A stretch of 64,000 nucleotides of DNA from Halarchaeum nitratireducens (lineage in GTDB: Archaea > Halobacteriota > Halobacteria > Halobacteriales > Halobacteriaceae): the NCBI RefSeq assembly GCF_014647155.1, contig NZ_BMOQ01000002.1:372001-436000 (forward strand). The letters run 5' to 3'. Shown here piece after piece: positions 8,726 to 16,407 of the stretch (position 1 is the first letter of the stretch; the number at the start of each line of letters is the position of its first letter). The translations under genes were made by a program, and so were the position numbers. The notes below the pieces were generated by a model. The model searched no databases and was not told where the DNA came from. It was given only the letters and a program-made list of their open reading frames with translations.

Positions 8726-9508
8726 TTATCGGAGGTCGTCGATCCGATCGAGACGCTCGCTCAGGACGGACTTCGCGGAGGAGAGGTCGCCGCCCATCCG
8801 GATGATCTGGTGGCCGTCGTCGATGGCTTCGGCGACCGCCTCGGGCTCGTTCGCGATGCACCCCATCGGGACGCCGGCGTCGAGACACTGCCGTTGGATG
8901 TCGGCGATCTGGTCTCGGACCTCGGGGTGGGACTTCTCGTTCGGATGACCCATCTGCACGGAGAGGTCCGAGGGGCCGATGAACACGAAGCCGAGTTCCG
9001 GGACGTCGAGGATGTTTTCGAGGTCGTCGACGGCGGTCGTCTTCTCGATCATGACGCCGAGACAGACCTCCTCGTCCTCGGTCTCGACGTAGTCGTCCGC
9101 GCTCCCCCACGTCCGGGAGCGCCCGCTGGCGAGGCCGCGCTCGCCGGGTTCGCCGTCGTAGACGAAGCGCGTCGCCTTCGCGGCCCGGCGGACCTCCTCG
9201 GCGGAGTCGACGCGCGGGATGAAGACGTTGCGGACGCCCGCGTCGAGGACCTTCCGGATGAGCGCGGGGTCGGCGGAGGGGAGGCGAACGAAGAGTTCGG
9301 TGCCGCCGACCTCGGCGGCACGCGTCAGGTCCTCGAAGAGCGTGCTGTCGTACGGGCTCGGGCCCTGGTGTTCGAAGTCGAGCCAGACGAAGTCGATACC
9401 GAGGTCGCCGTACACCTCGATGACCGTCGGCGAGAACGTCACGGAGCGAGCCCCGAGGACGACTTCGCCGTTCTCGATGCGCTCGCGGAACGAGTTGTGT
9501 TGATCCAT
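8726..9508 (-). CDS. HpcH/HpaI-family class II aldolase
   Basis: Would cleave a 4-hydroxy-2-oxo acid to pyruvate and an aldehyde, the last carbon-carbon cleavage of meta-cleavage pathways. 260 aa. The strand DFVWLDFEHQ places the general base at His47. The substrate arginine segment is PGERG, the metal site includes Glu in VMIEKT (about 154), and IGPSDLS is the classical second metal motif. Start ATG 9506-9508 has CTATAAC 28 nt upstream. A motif A half-site (9544-9558) abuts that TATA box, tying it to the presumed regulon. It could also be a 2-dehydro-3-deoxyglucarate-type aldolase; motifs do not separate these. Confidence 0.85.
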   Translation of the reverse strand: MDQHNSFRERIENGEVVLGARSVTFSPTVIEVYGDLGIDFVWLDFEHQGPSPYDSTLFEDLTRAAEVGGTELFVRLPSADPALIRKVLDAGVRNVFIPRVDSAEEVRRAAKATRFVYDGEPGERGLASGRSRTWGSADDYVETEDEEVCLGVMIEKTTAVDDLENILDVPELGFVFIGPSDLSVQMGHPNEKSHPEVRDQIADIQRQCLDAGVPMGCIANEPEAVAEAIDDGHQIIRMGGDLSSAKSVLSERLDRIDDLR

Positions 9509-9535
9509 ACCGTCTGGTCGTGCACGGCCTCCGAA

Positions 9536-9558
9536 GTTATAGATTCCGATAGATCGAA
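9536..9558 (-). promoter_or_regulatory. Aldolase promoter with motif A half-site
   Basis: The complement of 9536-9543 gives TCTATAAC, 28 nt before the aldolase start. The adjacent 9544-9558 reads TTCCGATAGATCGAA on the plus strand, containing one clean TCCGATAG arm and a degenerate second arm. Confidence 0.4.
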
Positions 9559-9617
9559 CGAGTGGAGCGGGTGCTACGCGGCGGTCGCGCGATAAAAGAC
9601 GGGTGGTCGTGGCGGCG

Positions 9618-9986
9618 TTACTCGTCGTCTTCGACCATCTGGAAGCGACGGCCGTCGGGGTCGCGGAAGTTCGTGATGGTGCGACCCGTGTGCTCGACGT
9701 AATAGGGATCGGAGACCTGATCGACGTTCTCGTCCTCCTTGAGCTTCTCCGTGATCGCCTCGATGTCGTCGACGGCGTAGGCGATGTGGTTGATGCCGGG
9801 GACTTCCTCGCCCTCGACCGTGTGGATCTCGAAGAGCGGGCCGTCGCCTTCCTCGGGCACCAGTTCGAAGGACTGGCCGTGGTGGGTCGTCTCCCGGTGC
9901 TCCTCGTAGCCGAGGGACTTCAGGAACTCCGCCATCTCTTCGGCGTCACTCGCCTCGATTTCGATGTGGTCGATATCTCCAAGCAC
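9618..9986 (-). CDS. Small VOC (glyoxalase/bleomycin-resistance) family protein
   Basis: 122 aa, one vicinal-oxygen-chelate module from a GTG start at 9984-9986. Potential metal ligands are His7 (DIDHIEIE), Glu near 53 (LFEIHTVEG), His near 67 (GINHIAYAV) and the C-terminal DPDGRRFQMVE Glu. The pattern resembles lactoylglutathione lyase-like or methylmalonyl-CoA epimerase-like proteins, but no substrate can be assigned. It stands between the aldolase and folD, all on the minus strand. Confidence 0.75.
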   Translation of the reverse strand: MLGDIDHIEIEASDAEEMAEFLKSLGYEEHRETTHHGQSFELVPEEGDGPLFEIHTVEGEEVPGINHIAYAVDDIEAITEKLKEDENVDQVSDPYYVEHTGRTITNFRDPDGRRFQMVEDDE

Positions 9987-10076
9987 GCGCGAGAGTTCGC
10001 TCGCACCGGTAGTAAGCGTTGTGGTGTGGGTGAAACGAGCGTCAGCGCCCGGCCGCGAGGCGCGTGGGAATCCGCC

Positions 10077-10976
10077 TCAGGCGTCCGGGAGGTCGACGTC
10101 GACGTCGTGCTGGAGGCCCGCCGCCTTCACGGTGTTGTAGAGCAGCATGGCGATGGTCATCGGGCCGACGCCGCCGGGAACGGGCGTGATGGCGTCCGCC
10201 TTCTCCTCGGCGCTCTCGAACTCGACGTCGCCGACGAGTTCGTACCCCTTGTCCGTGTCCGCATCGACGCGGTTGACGCCCACGTCGATGACGGTCGTCC
10301 CCTCGCTGAGCATCGAGCCGTCGATGAGTTCGGGAACGCCGACGGCCGCGACGACGATGTCGGCGCGGCGTGTCTTCTCCTCGAGATCCTGCGTTTTCGA
10401 GTGGCAGACGGTCACGGTGGCGTTCGCGTTCTCGCCGGACTGGACGAGGAGGTTCGCCAGCGGCTTGCCGACGATGTTGGATCGCCCGACGATGGTGACG
10501 TCCTTTCCGGTCGTGTCGACGCCCGCGGCGCCGAGGAGGATCTGGACGCCGTGGGGCGTACAGGGCTTGAAGCGCGCGTCGCCCGCGACGAGTCGCCCGA
10601 CGTTCTCCGGGTGGAAGCCGTCGACGTCCTTCATCGGGTCGATGCGCTGGAGGACCTTGCGCTCGTCGACGTGATCGGGGACGGGCATCTGGACGAGGAT
10701 CCCGTGGACCTCGGGGTCGTCGTTCAGCTCGTCGACCTTGTCGAGGAGTTCCTGCTCGGGGGCCTCGGGGTCGATCTCGACGTGCACGCTGTTGATGCCG
10801 ATGTTCTCGCAGGCGCGCTGTTTCATCGAGACGTACGTCTCGCTCGCGCCGTCGTCGCTCATGAGCACGGTCGCGAGCCCCGGCGTCACGTCCTCGTCGG
10901 CGAGGGCGTCGACGTTCTCGCTCAGTTCGTCCTTGATACGATCGCTTACCGCGTTCCCGTCGATGATGTCAGCCAT
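10077..10976 (-). CDS. folD: Bifunctional methylene-THF dehydrogenase / methenyl-THF cyclohydrolase
   Basis: Interconverts 5,10-methylene-, methenyl- and 10-formyl-tetrahydrofolate with NADP. 299 aa. The catalytic lysine is in YVSMKQRACENIG (about 52). The folate-site motif is QMPVPDH, the dinucleotide motif GRSNIVGKP, and the C-terminal signature PVPGGVGPMT, all as in FolD. Downstream of the LigM-like demethylase gene and near MetF and PurU, it would carry the methyl-derived C1 unit one step towards formyl-THF. It also serves ordinary purine and thymidylate synthesis, so it is not exclusive to catabolism. Confidence 0.95.
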   Translation of the reverse strand: MADIIDGNAVSDRIKDELSENVDALADEDVTPGLATVLMSDDGASETYVSMKQRACENIGINSVHVEIDPEAPEQELLDKVDELNDDPEVHGILVQMPVPDHVDERKVLQRIDPMKDVDGFHPENVGRLVAGDARFKPCTPHGVQILLGAAGVDTTGKDVTIVGRSNIVGKPLANLLVQSGENANATVTVCHSKTQDLEEKTRRADIVVAAVGVPELIDGSMLSEGTTVIDVGVNRVDADTDKGYELVGDVEFESAEEKADAITPVPGGVGPMTIAMLLYNTVKAAGLQHDVDVDLPDA

Positions 10977-11207
10977 GTCTGAGTAGCACCTTGTTGTCGC
11001 CGCGAGCCCCGGACGACGCGTCGGATCGCCGAACCGATGGCGGCGAACGTGGCCTCGGGGTCGTTACGAGAACAGAGGACGCGCAGCGCACAAAATACCT
11101 TCGATGCGCTCGGGAAACGCGGGATGGGACAAAAGCCGCGCAGGGGGCCGCGAGTTACATGCACGCCCCCTCACGAGGAGGGGAACTCGCGGGTCGGGAG
11201 GGTGGTG

Positions 11208-12560
11208 TTACCGCTTGTCCTCGCCGTAGGGGGCGGGGTGGACGGTCGCGGAGATCTCGGTCTGCTCGTGGCGCTCGACGACCGGGTTGCCCTCGCCGCC
11301 GTCGGGCTCGCCCCAGACGATGGTGACCTCGGTCCCGGGCTCGGTGTACTCGGTGTCGAGGACCGCGAGGGAGAGGAACTTCCGCTCGTTGTAGACGTAG
11401 CTCTTGTCGGTAGAGACGCCGACGTGCTCGCCGTCGACGAGGACCTCGTCGTACGGGCAGGCCGCGTTACGCGGGTGCGGGAAGTTCATGTACTCGTTCG
11501 TCTCGCCCTCCTCGAAGAGGGAGCCGCGGACCTTCTGGAGGTCGTCGGCGTCCCATTCGAGCGTGACCTTCTCGCGCTCGGGGTTGTCGATTTCCTCTTC
11601 GAGAGCCTCGCGGCCGACGAAGTCGTTGTCGAAGCTGACGATGTGGTCGTAGCCGAGCTCGATGGGCGTGACGTAGTAGTCCGAGATGTCGTCGGAGTCG
11701 AAGCTCCCGCCGACGGAGAGGAGGCCGTCGCGGACGTCGAGCCACTCGCGATACTCCTCCATCTCGTCGCTGAAGATGGCGGGGACGACGAGCGGGAGCC
11801 ACCCGAGGATGACGTTGGCCGTCTGGTAGCTCTCGGCACCGAGGCGGCGGATGTCGTAGTCCCCACCGGCTTCGAGGATCGCGGAGCGGATCTCCTCGCG
11901 CTCCTCGTAGGGACCCCAGAACTCGAACCCGGACTCGCCCGCCATGCCGTGGCGGAGGAGGTTCGTCTCCACGCCGTCGATCGTGATCGTCTCGAAGTTG
12001 AAGAAGCCGAGATCCGGGAGCGGGTCGTCGGCGGCCTCGCGCATGACCTCGACGGCGTCGGGACCCTGAACCTGGTAGCGGTAGTCGTTGGGGTCGTTCC
12101 CCGTCGCGGCGGGGCGCGGCTGGTACTCGTACTCGACGTCGTAGTCGCCGGTCTCGATGTTGTAGCGCAGCCAGTTGTGACCGGCCTGCGCACCGACGCT
12201 CAGGAGGTTGTTCTCCTCCTCGTGGAAAAGGATGGCGTCACCGAGGAAGTTCCCGTTGGGGTTGGCGACGACGAGCTGCTTCGCCTGCCCGACCTCGTAG
12301 CCCTCGAAGTTGTTGACGGCGAAGTCCGAGAGGAACTCGACGGCGTCGGGACCCTTGATACGGAGGTCCGACATGTGGTAGGACTGGTCGGCGAAGGCGA
12401 CGGATTCGGCCCAGGAGCGCTGCTCTTCGATCCAGTGCGTGTACTCGTCGGGGACCTCGGTGAACTTGCCGACGCCGAGGTTGCGCATCAGGTCGAGCGG
12501 GCTTCCGGCCGCTTCGACTGCCTCTTCCATGCTGTCGCTGAATGACCACTCTCTGCTCAT
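11208..12560 (-). CDS. GcvT-like tetrahydrofolate-dependent O-demethylase (LigM/DesA-like)
   Basis: Likely transfers a methyl group from an aryl methyl ether (vanillate- or syringate-type) to tetrahydrofolate, leaving a catechol. 450 aa from ATG 12558-12560, near the about 470 aa of LigM and longer than glycine-cleavage GcvT (about 370) or DmdA. GcvT-family features run in order: DQSYHM (58-63), YQVQGPDA (162-169), LLRHGMAGESGFEFWGP (201-217), GAESY with Tyr245, and ALEEEI after GREALE. LigM has a functionally important tyrosine at about the same place. A TATA box (about 12591-12600, complement ATTATATAGA) precedes it. The one-carbon genes folD, metF-like and purU on both sides support methyl transfer to THF. 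DMSP demethylase or a sarcosine-type enzyme are weaker alternatives. Confidence 0.75.
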   Translation of the reverse strand: MSREWSFSDSMEEAVEAAGSPLDLMRNLGVGKFTEVPDEYTHWIEEQRSWAESVAFADQSYHMSDLRIKGPDAVEFLSDFAVNNFEGYEVGQAKQLVVANPNGNFLGDAILFHEEENNLLSVGAQAGHNWLRYNIETGDYDVEYEYQPRPAATGNDPNDYRYQVQGPDAVEVMREAADDPLPDLGFFNFETITIDGVETNLLRHGMAGESGFEFWGPYEEREEIRSAILEAGGDYDIRRLGAESYQTANVILGWLPLVVPAIFSDEMEEYREWLDVRDGLLSVGGSFDSDDISDYYVTPIELGYDHIVSFDNDFVGREALEEEIDNPEREKVTLEWDADDLQKVRGSLFEEGETNEYMNFPHPRNAACPYDEVLVDGEHVGVSTDKSYVYNERKFLSLAVLDTEYTEPGTEVTIVWGEPDGGEGNPVVERHEQTEISATVHPAPYGEDKR

Positions 12561-12726
12561 GGTGAGTCGTAACTCATCAGTTGTGCCTGGTCTATATAAT
12601 ACTTTCGTGGTTCGATTCACCATACCGCTCAGAGGCGGACGTCGCGCGCGGGTCAAACAGTTCTGTCGCCCGGCGTCACCGACGCGGGCTCGACCGTCGG
12701 TGCCACGCGATCCGCCAGCGAATCTG

Positions 12727-12741
12727 TCCGATATGATCGGA
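12727..12741. promoter_or_regulatory. Motif A palindrome
   Basis: TCCGAT-ATG-ATCGGA, a perfect 6-3-6 inverted repeat with the same arms as the site at 4191-4209. It lies 64 nt (centre to arm) before a motif B site. Confidence 0.55.
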
Positions 12742-12797
12742 AAATTTGAGAGAGTGAGCGTGTGAGCGGATCGCTCCCCGAGCAGGACACGCGTTCA

Positions 12798-12819
12798 TTT
12801 ACATCGATACTCTCGTAAA
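12798..12819. promoter_or_regulatory. Motif B, TTTAC-N12-GTAAA
   Basis: Second of the three 22-nt sites, arms and spacing identical to 4234-4255 and 16184-16205. Confidence 0.55.
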
Positions 12820-13001
12820 ACGACGGTGTTCAGACGGCAGTCAAGACCGCGAGAGCGCGCGATTCGGTGGTGGGACTGGGCACAGCTCCGTGTACGTCCG
12901 AGATACGCGGAATTCGCGTGCTCCGTCTGTTCGAGCGCTCGGCGGTTCAGCGGCGATGTTGAGGGGAAGGCTTATAGTGCTGATCGCGCATAATGTAGGT
13001 G

Positions 13002-13082
13002 ATGTACCGTGCGTACGTTCGACCGACTCGGCTGACAGCCGCCGCACGCGACGGTGGGCCGGCGGTGGGACGACCGCGGTAG
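13002..13082 (+). CDS. Possible leaderless 26-aa leader ORF upstream of the MetF-like gene
   Basis: ATG 13002 lies 28 nt downstream of the CTTATAGT TATA box, exactly where a leaderless transcript should start, and the frame runs 26 codons to TAG 13080-13082. The peptide begins MYRAYVRPTRL and is basic and Arg/Ala/Pro-rich, unlike haloarchaeal cytosolic proteins. It ends 13 nt before the MetF-like ATG, with GGAG at 13086-13089 placed as a ribosome binding site for that gene. It may couple or attenuate translation, or be chance. Confidence 0.35.
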   Translation: MYRAYVRPTRLTAAARDGGPAVGRPR

Positions 13083-13095
13083 ACCGGAGACAATC

Positions 13096-13947
13096 ATGGC
13101 ACAAACCACATCGACGTCCCGCGACTCCACGACACTGCTCGCAGACCCGCGCTACGAACTGATGCCGTTCGATACGTTCGGCGATCAGATCGAACACCTC
13201 CCCGACGGGGCGACGGTCACGATCACCGCCTCGCCACAGCTCGGTATCGAGCGGACGATCGAGGCCGCCGAGGAAGCGGCCGAGCAGGGCTTCGAGGTCG
13301 TCCCGCACGTCTCCGCGCGATACGTCCGCGGCGACGACCACCTCGCCGAGATCGCGGAACAGCTCACAGAGATCGGCGTCGACGACATCTTCGTCCCCGG
13401 GGGCGATCGCGAAGAGCCGATCGGTGACTATGAGTCCGCGTACGACCTCCTGCAGGGGCTCGAACGCATCGACTACGACTTCGAGGAGATCGGGATCACC
13501 GGCTACCCCGAGGGTCACGACTTCCTCTCGGACGAGACGCTCGCCGAGTCGATGGACAACAAGGCGCCGTACGCGACGTACATCGCCACGCAACTCTGCT
13601 TCGATCCGAACGCGGTGCTCGAGTGGATCGAGGAGATCCGGGCGCGCGGCGTCGACCTCCCCGTCGTCGTCGGGATCCCGGGCGTCATGAAGTACTCCCG
13701 CCTCCTCTCGATCTCGCGGAAGGTCGGCGTCGGCGACTCCATTCGCTTCCTCCAGAAGACGAACGGGATCCTCGGCTTCCTCCGCCAGTTCATCGGCTCG
13801 CGCGGGAACTACACGCCCGACGCGCTGATCGACGGCCTCCAGCCGCACGCCGACGACCCCGAGTACAACATCCAGTCGCTCCACATCTACACCTTCAACC
13901 AGGTGCCGGACACGGAGTCGTGGCGGAAGAGTCGGCTGGGCGAGTAA
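13096..13947 (+). CDS. metF: Methylenetetrahydrofolate reductase-like protein (MetF family)
   Basis: 283 aa TIM-barrel protein from ATG 13096. The segments VTITASPQLGIERTI, VPHVSARYV near residue 75, DDIFVPGGDRE and the C-terminal LHIYTFNQV match the MetF/MTHFR fold, which uses FAD to interconvert 5-methyl- and 5,10-methylene-THF. The usual N-terminal glutamate motif of bacterial MetF (FEFFPP) is not recognisable, so this is a divergent subfamily. Placed back to back with the LigM-like demethylase, it would oxidise 5-methyl-THF made by demethylation. GGAG (13086-13089) offers a ribosome binding site, consistent with a transcript starting near 13002. Confidence 0.78.
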   Translation: MAQTTSTSRDSTTLLADPRYELMPFDTFGDQIEHLPDGATVTITASPQLGIERTIEAAEEAAEQGFEVVPHVSARYVRGDDHLAEIAEQLTEIGVDDIFVPGGDREEPIGDYESAYDLLQGLERIDYDFEEIGITGYPEGHDFLSDETLAESMDNKAPYATYIATQLCFDPNAVLEWIEEIRARGVDLPVVVGIPGVMKYSRLLSISRKVGVGDSIRFLQKTNGILGFLRQFIGSRGNYTPDALIDGLQPHADDPEYNIQSLHIYTFNQVPDTESWRKSRLGE

Positions 13948-14085
13948 CGGCCGGGGCCGACTCGACGGTCGGCGTTCGGCGACCGGGTGAGTAACAGGGA
14001 GGATACCGTCTATCGGGGGTCTTCTGAGCGGACTTCTCCGCGACTTTTCCCCGCGAGCGAGAGCGCTCGGACGCGTCCGCGTCGC

Positions 14086-15000
14086 TCAGTTCCGGTCGGT
14101 CGGCTCGGACGGATTGAGCTCTCGGATCTCCATGGGAAGACCGAGATCGGCGTCCGCGTCGTCGACGTACGTTCGCCCGTCCGCGACTTCGAGCGCGCCC
14201 TGAACGTGGAGCCGGACGGCTTCGATGAGCGCGTCGGCCTCGAGCGGTTGGCCCTGCTCTTTGAGGTCCGCCTCCTCGGCGTCGTCCGGGACGTTGAACG
14301 CGCGCTGCGTGATGATCGGGCCCTGATCGAGATTCGGCGTGACGTAGTGGGCGGTGACGCCCGCGATCCGCGCGCCCCCGTTGACGGCCTGTCGGTAGGC
14401 GGCCGCGCCCGGGAACGCCGGAAGGAGGCTCGGATGCACGTTGATGATCCGGTTCTCGTAGTGGAAGACGAGTTCCGGGCTGATTATCTGGATGTAGCGC
14501 GCGAGAGCGACGACGTCGACGCCGTGCTCCTCGAGCAGGCGGAGGATCTCGCTCTCGTCGGGGTTCCCGTTCTCGTCGCCGACGTCGTAGAAGGGGACAT
14601 CGTGTTCCTCGGCGATATCGGCGAGCGTCGAGTGGTTCCCGATGACGACCTCCACGTCGGCGTCGAGGGCACCGCTCTCGACCGCCTCGAGCATCGCCTC
14701 GAGGCAGTGGCTCTCTTTCGTGACGAGGATACCGAGCGAATCGCCGCCCTGATCCTCGGGGAAGCGGACGCGCAGATCGACGCCGAGATCGTCGCAAGCC
14801 GCCGCGAGGTCCGCCTCGAGGGCCGACTCGTCCGCGTCGGACGTGTCGGCGAGCGCTTTGACGCGGAACACGCCCTGTTCTTCCTGCTGGTCGAGTTCTT
14901 CGAGTTCGACGTCGTGCTCGAACAGCACGGACGTGACTCGGGTGAGTACCCCGGTATCGTCGTCACCGATAACGGTGACCTCGGTTAGGTTCGGATTCAT
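14086..15000 (-). CDS. purU: Formyltetrahydrofolate deformylase
   Basis: Hydrolyses 10-formyl-THF to formate and THF. 304 aa: an N-terminal ACT domain (about 5-80) then a formyltransferase-like domain (about 88-290). The catalytic triad of the family is present as Asn187 and His189 in INVHPSLLPAFPG and Asp225 in NLDQGPI. I start at ATG 14998-15000; a TGGATAAATC TATA box lies about 40 nt upstream and would be too close to the alternative ATG at 15036. In this neighbourhood PurU would regenerate free THF and discharge the methyl-derived carbon as formate, closing a demethylation cycle. Confidence 0.93.
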   Translation of the reverse strand: MNPNLTEVTVIGDDDTGVLTRVTSVLFEHDVELEELDQQEEQGVFRVKALADTSDADESALEADLAAACDDLGVDLRVRFPEDQGGDSLGILVTKESHCLEAMLEAVESGALDADVEVVIGNHSTLADIAEEHDVPFYDVGDENGNPDESEILRLLEEHGVDVVALARYIQIISPELVFHYENRIINVHPSLLPAFPGAAAYRQAVNGGARIAGVTAHYVTPNLDQGPIITQRAFNVPDDAEEADLKEQGQPLEADALIEAVRLHVQGALEVADGRTYVDDADADLGLPMEIRELNPSEPTDRN

Positions 15001-15141
15001 CTGTGACACCAGCACGTGACCGTGCTCGCTGTGCATCCCGATTTATCCAACGGGTGCAAAAACCTATCGGTCAAACGTCGCGCTCGGGGGAGCCGTCGGC
15101 GCAATCGGCACGCACAAGTGACGCGCCCGAGATGCACGCCT

Positions 15142-16095
15142 ATGCGAGCGATCGTCGATCAGGACATCACGCCGAGCGGACGACTGACGAACGCGCTCCC
15201 ATCGTCGTGGGACGTCAGAATCGGGATCGAGAAGGGCGGCGGCGCGCTCCTCGACGCCGTCGAGGGAGTCGAGGTCGTCTTCGTCACCTCGCGGATCCCG
15301 ATGACGCGCGAGGTCATCGAACACGCCGAGGACCTCGAGATCATCGCCAAGCTCGGTACGGGCATCGATTCGGTCGACCTGGAGGCGGCCGCCGAGCACG
15401 GGATCACCGTGACGCACACGCCGGGACACAACGCGCTCTCGGTCGCCGAGCACGCGATCTGTCTCGCGCTGGCGAGCGCGCGGCGGCTACCGACGGCGCG
15501 CTCGATCATCGAACGCGACGAGTGGCGCGACGAGTACCCGCTGGGAACGCGCCTCTCGCAATCGACCGTCGGGATCGTCGGCTTCGGCGACGTCGGCAAG
15601 CGCGTCGCCTCGTTGCTCTCGGGGTTCAACGTCGAGCTGTACGCGAGCGATCCCTACGTGCCGAGCATCGACGCCGACTTCTCCGGGGCCGAGCTCACGT
15701 CGCTCGACGAGACGCTGGCCCACAGCGACTTCGTCATCGTCACCGCCGAGCTGACCGAGGAGACGACGGATCTCATCGGCGCGGCGGAGTTCGAGGCGAT
15801 GCGAGACAGCGCAATCCTCGTCAACACGGCCCGCGGTCCCGTGGTCGACGAGGCGGCGCTGCTCGACGCGCTCGACTCGGACGCGATCGCGGGCGCGGGC
15901 CTCGACGTGTACGAGACGGAACCGCTCCCGAGCGACCCGCCGCTCCTCGACTTCGAGAACGTTGTCACGACGCCGCACGTCGCGGCGATGACGGAAGCGA
16001 GCCGGGAAGACACGATCGACCAGCTGACGGAGAACGTCCGGAACATCGTCGAGGGCGAGCGAGTGGCCGATCAGTACATCGCCACGTCGCCCTGA
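15142..16095 (+). CDS. D-isomer-specific 2-hydroxyacid dehydrogenase
   Basis: 317 aa NAD(P)-dependent oxidoreductase from ATG 15142. The nucleotide motif VGIVGFGDVGK (143-153) is followed by the catalytic Arg231 in NTARGPVVDE, Glu260 in DVYETEPLP and His279 in TPHVAAMTE, the standard triad. It resembles phosphoglycerate dehydrogenase without a regulatory domain; the true substrate (glycerate, hydroxypyruvate or a related 2-oxo acid) is unknown. It is divergent from purU and lies just before the motif A/B sites of the next intergenic region. Confidence 0.85.
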   Translation: MRAIVDQDITPSGRLTNALPSSWDVRIGIEKGGGALLDAVEGVEVVFVTSRIPMTREVIEHAEDLEIIAKLGTGIDSVDLEAAAEHGITVTHTPGHNALSVAEHAICLALASARRLPTARSIIERDEWRDEYPLGTRLSQSTVGIVGFGDVGKRVASLLSGFNVELYASDPYVPSIDADFSGAELTSLDETLAHSDFVIVTAELTEETTDLIGAAEFEAMRDSAILVNTARGPVVDEAALLDALDSDAIAGAGLDVYETEPLPSDPPLLDFENVVTTPHVAAMTEASREDTIDQLTENVRNIVEGERVADQYIATSP

Positions 16096-16113
16096 GGGCC
16101 CTCGCGACACGCG

Positions 16114-16128
16114 TCCGATAAAATCGGA
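16114..16128. promoter_or_regulatory. Motif A palindrome
   Basis: TCCGAT-AAA-ATCGGA, perfect 6-3-6 inverted repeat. It is 63 nt (centre to arm) before motif B, almost the same distance as at 12727/12798. Confidence 0.55.
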
Positions 16129-16183
16129 TGTTTTCGACTGTCCGGCGATCGTTCGGGAGATAAGCACACGCCTCCGGATTGCG

Positions 16184-16205
16184 TTTACACGCATAACGTC
16201 GTAAA
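16184..16205. promoter_or_regulatory. Motif B, TTTAC-N12-GTAAA
   Basis: Third of the three 22-nt sites with identical arms and 12-nt spacing. Confidence 0.55.
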
Positions 16206-16250
16206 TATCCGTCGGGTCGGGCGTCGATCGAGGGCGAAAGAATCACTTAT

Positions 16251-16289
16251 TTCCGACACGAATCGGAAAATATCCGATACTCGCGGATA
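16251..16289. promoter_or_regulatory. Double inverted repeat related to motif A
   Basis: 16251-16268 is a perfect 6-6-6 inverted repeat (TTCCGA...TCGGAA). 16271-16289, TATCCGATACTCGCGGATA, has the length and outer arms of the 19-nt palindrome at 4191 with a degenerate centre. Confidence 0.45.
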
Positions 16290-16407
16290 CGTTCCGTCGG
16301 TCCGATTCGGCTGTGGCTCGCGTCGAACCGGGGGAGACGCGGTGTCGTGAGAGCGTCCGGCGACGGGAGCGAAAAGAGCAAGGAATAAACGGATGCCAGT
16401 CCACTGA

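Larger units (their letters stand above)
12561..13001. promoter_or_regulatory. Divergent control region between demethylase and MetF-like genes
   Basis: About 440 nt without a convincing protein gene. It contains the demethylase TATA box (12591-12600), motif A (12727-12741), motif B (12798-12819) and a plus-strand TATA element CTTATAGT (12971-12978). The two inverted repeats sit in the middle and could act on both directions. Confidence 0.55.
16096..16407. promoter_or_regulatory. Intergenic region upstream of mptA with a dense set of inverted repeats
   Basis: 312 nt with no convincing protein gene. It contains motif A at 16114-16128, motif B at 16184-16205, TTCCGA-CACGAA-TCGGAA at 16251-16268 and a 19-nt motif A variant at 16271-16289. 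GGAATAAACG (about 16380-16389) is a TATA-like element some 25 nt before the mptA start. Confidence 0.5.

Noticed and set aside
11208-12560. DMSP demethylase (DmdA) or glycine-cleavage T protein
   Set aside because: Length (450 aa) and the order of motifs (YQVQGPDA, RHGMAGESGFEFWGP, GAESY) fit the LigM-type branch better, and no glycine-cleavage P or H genes or DMSP genes are nearby. Kept as an alternative.
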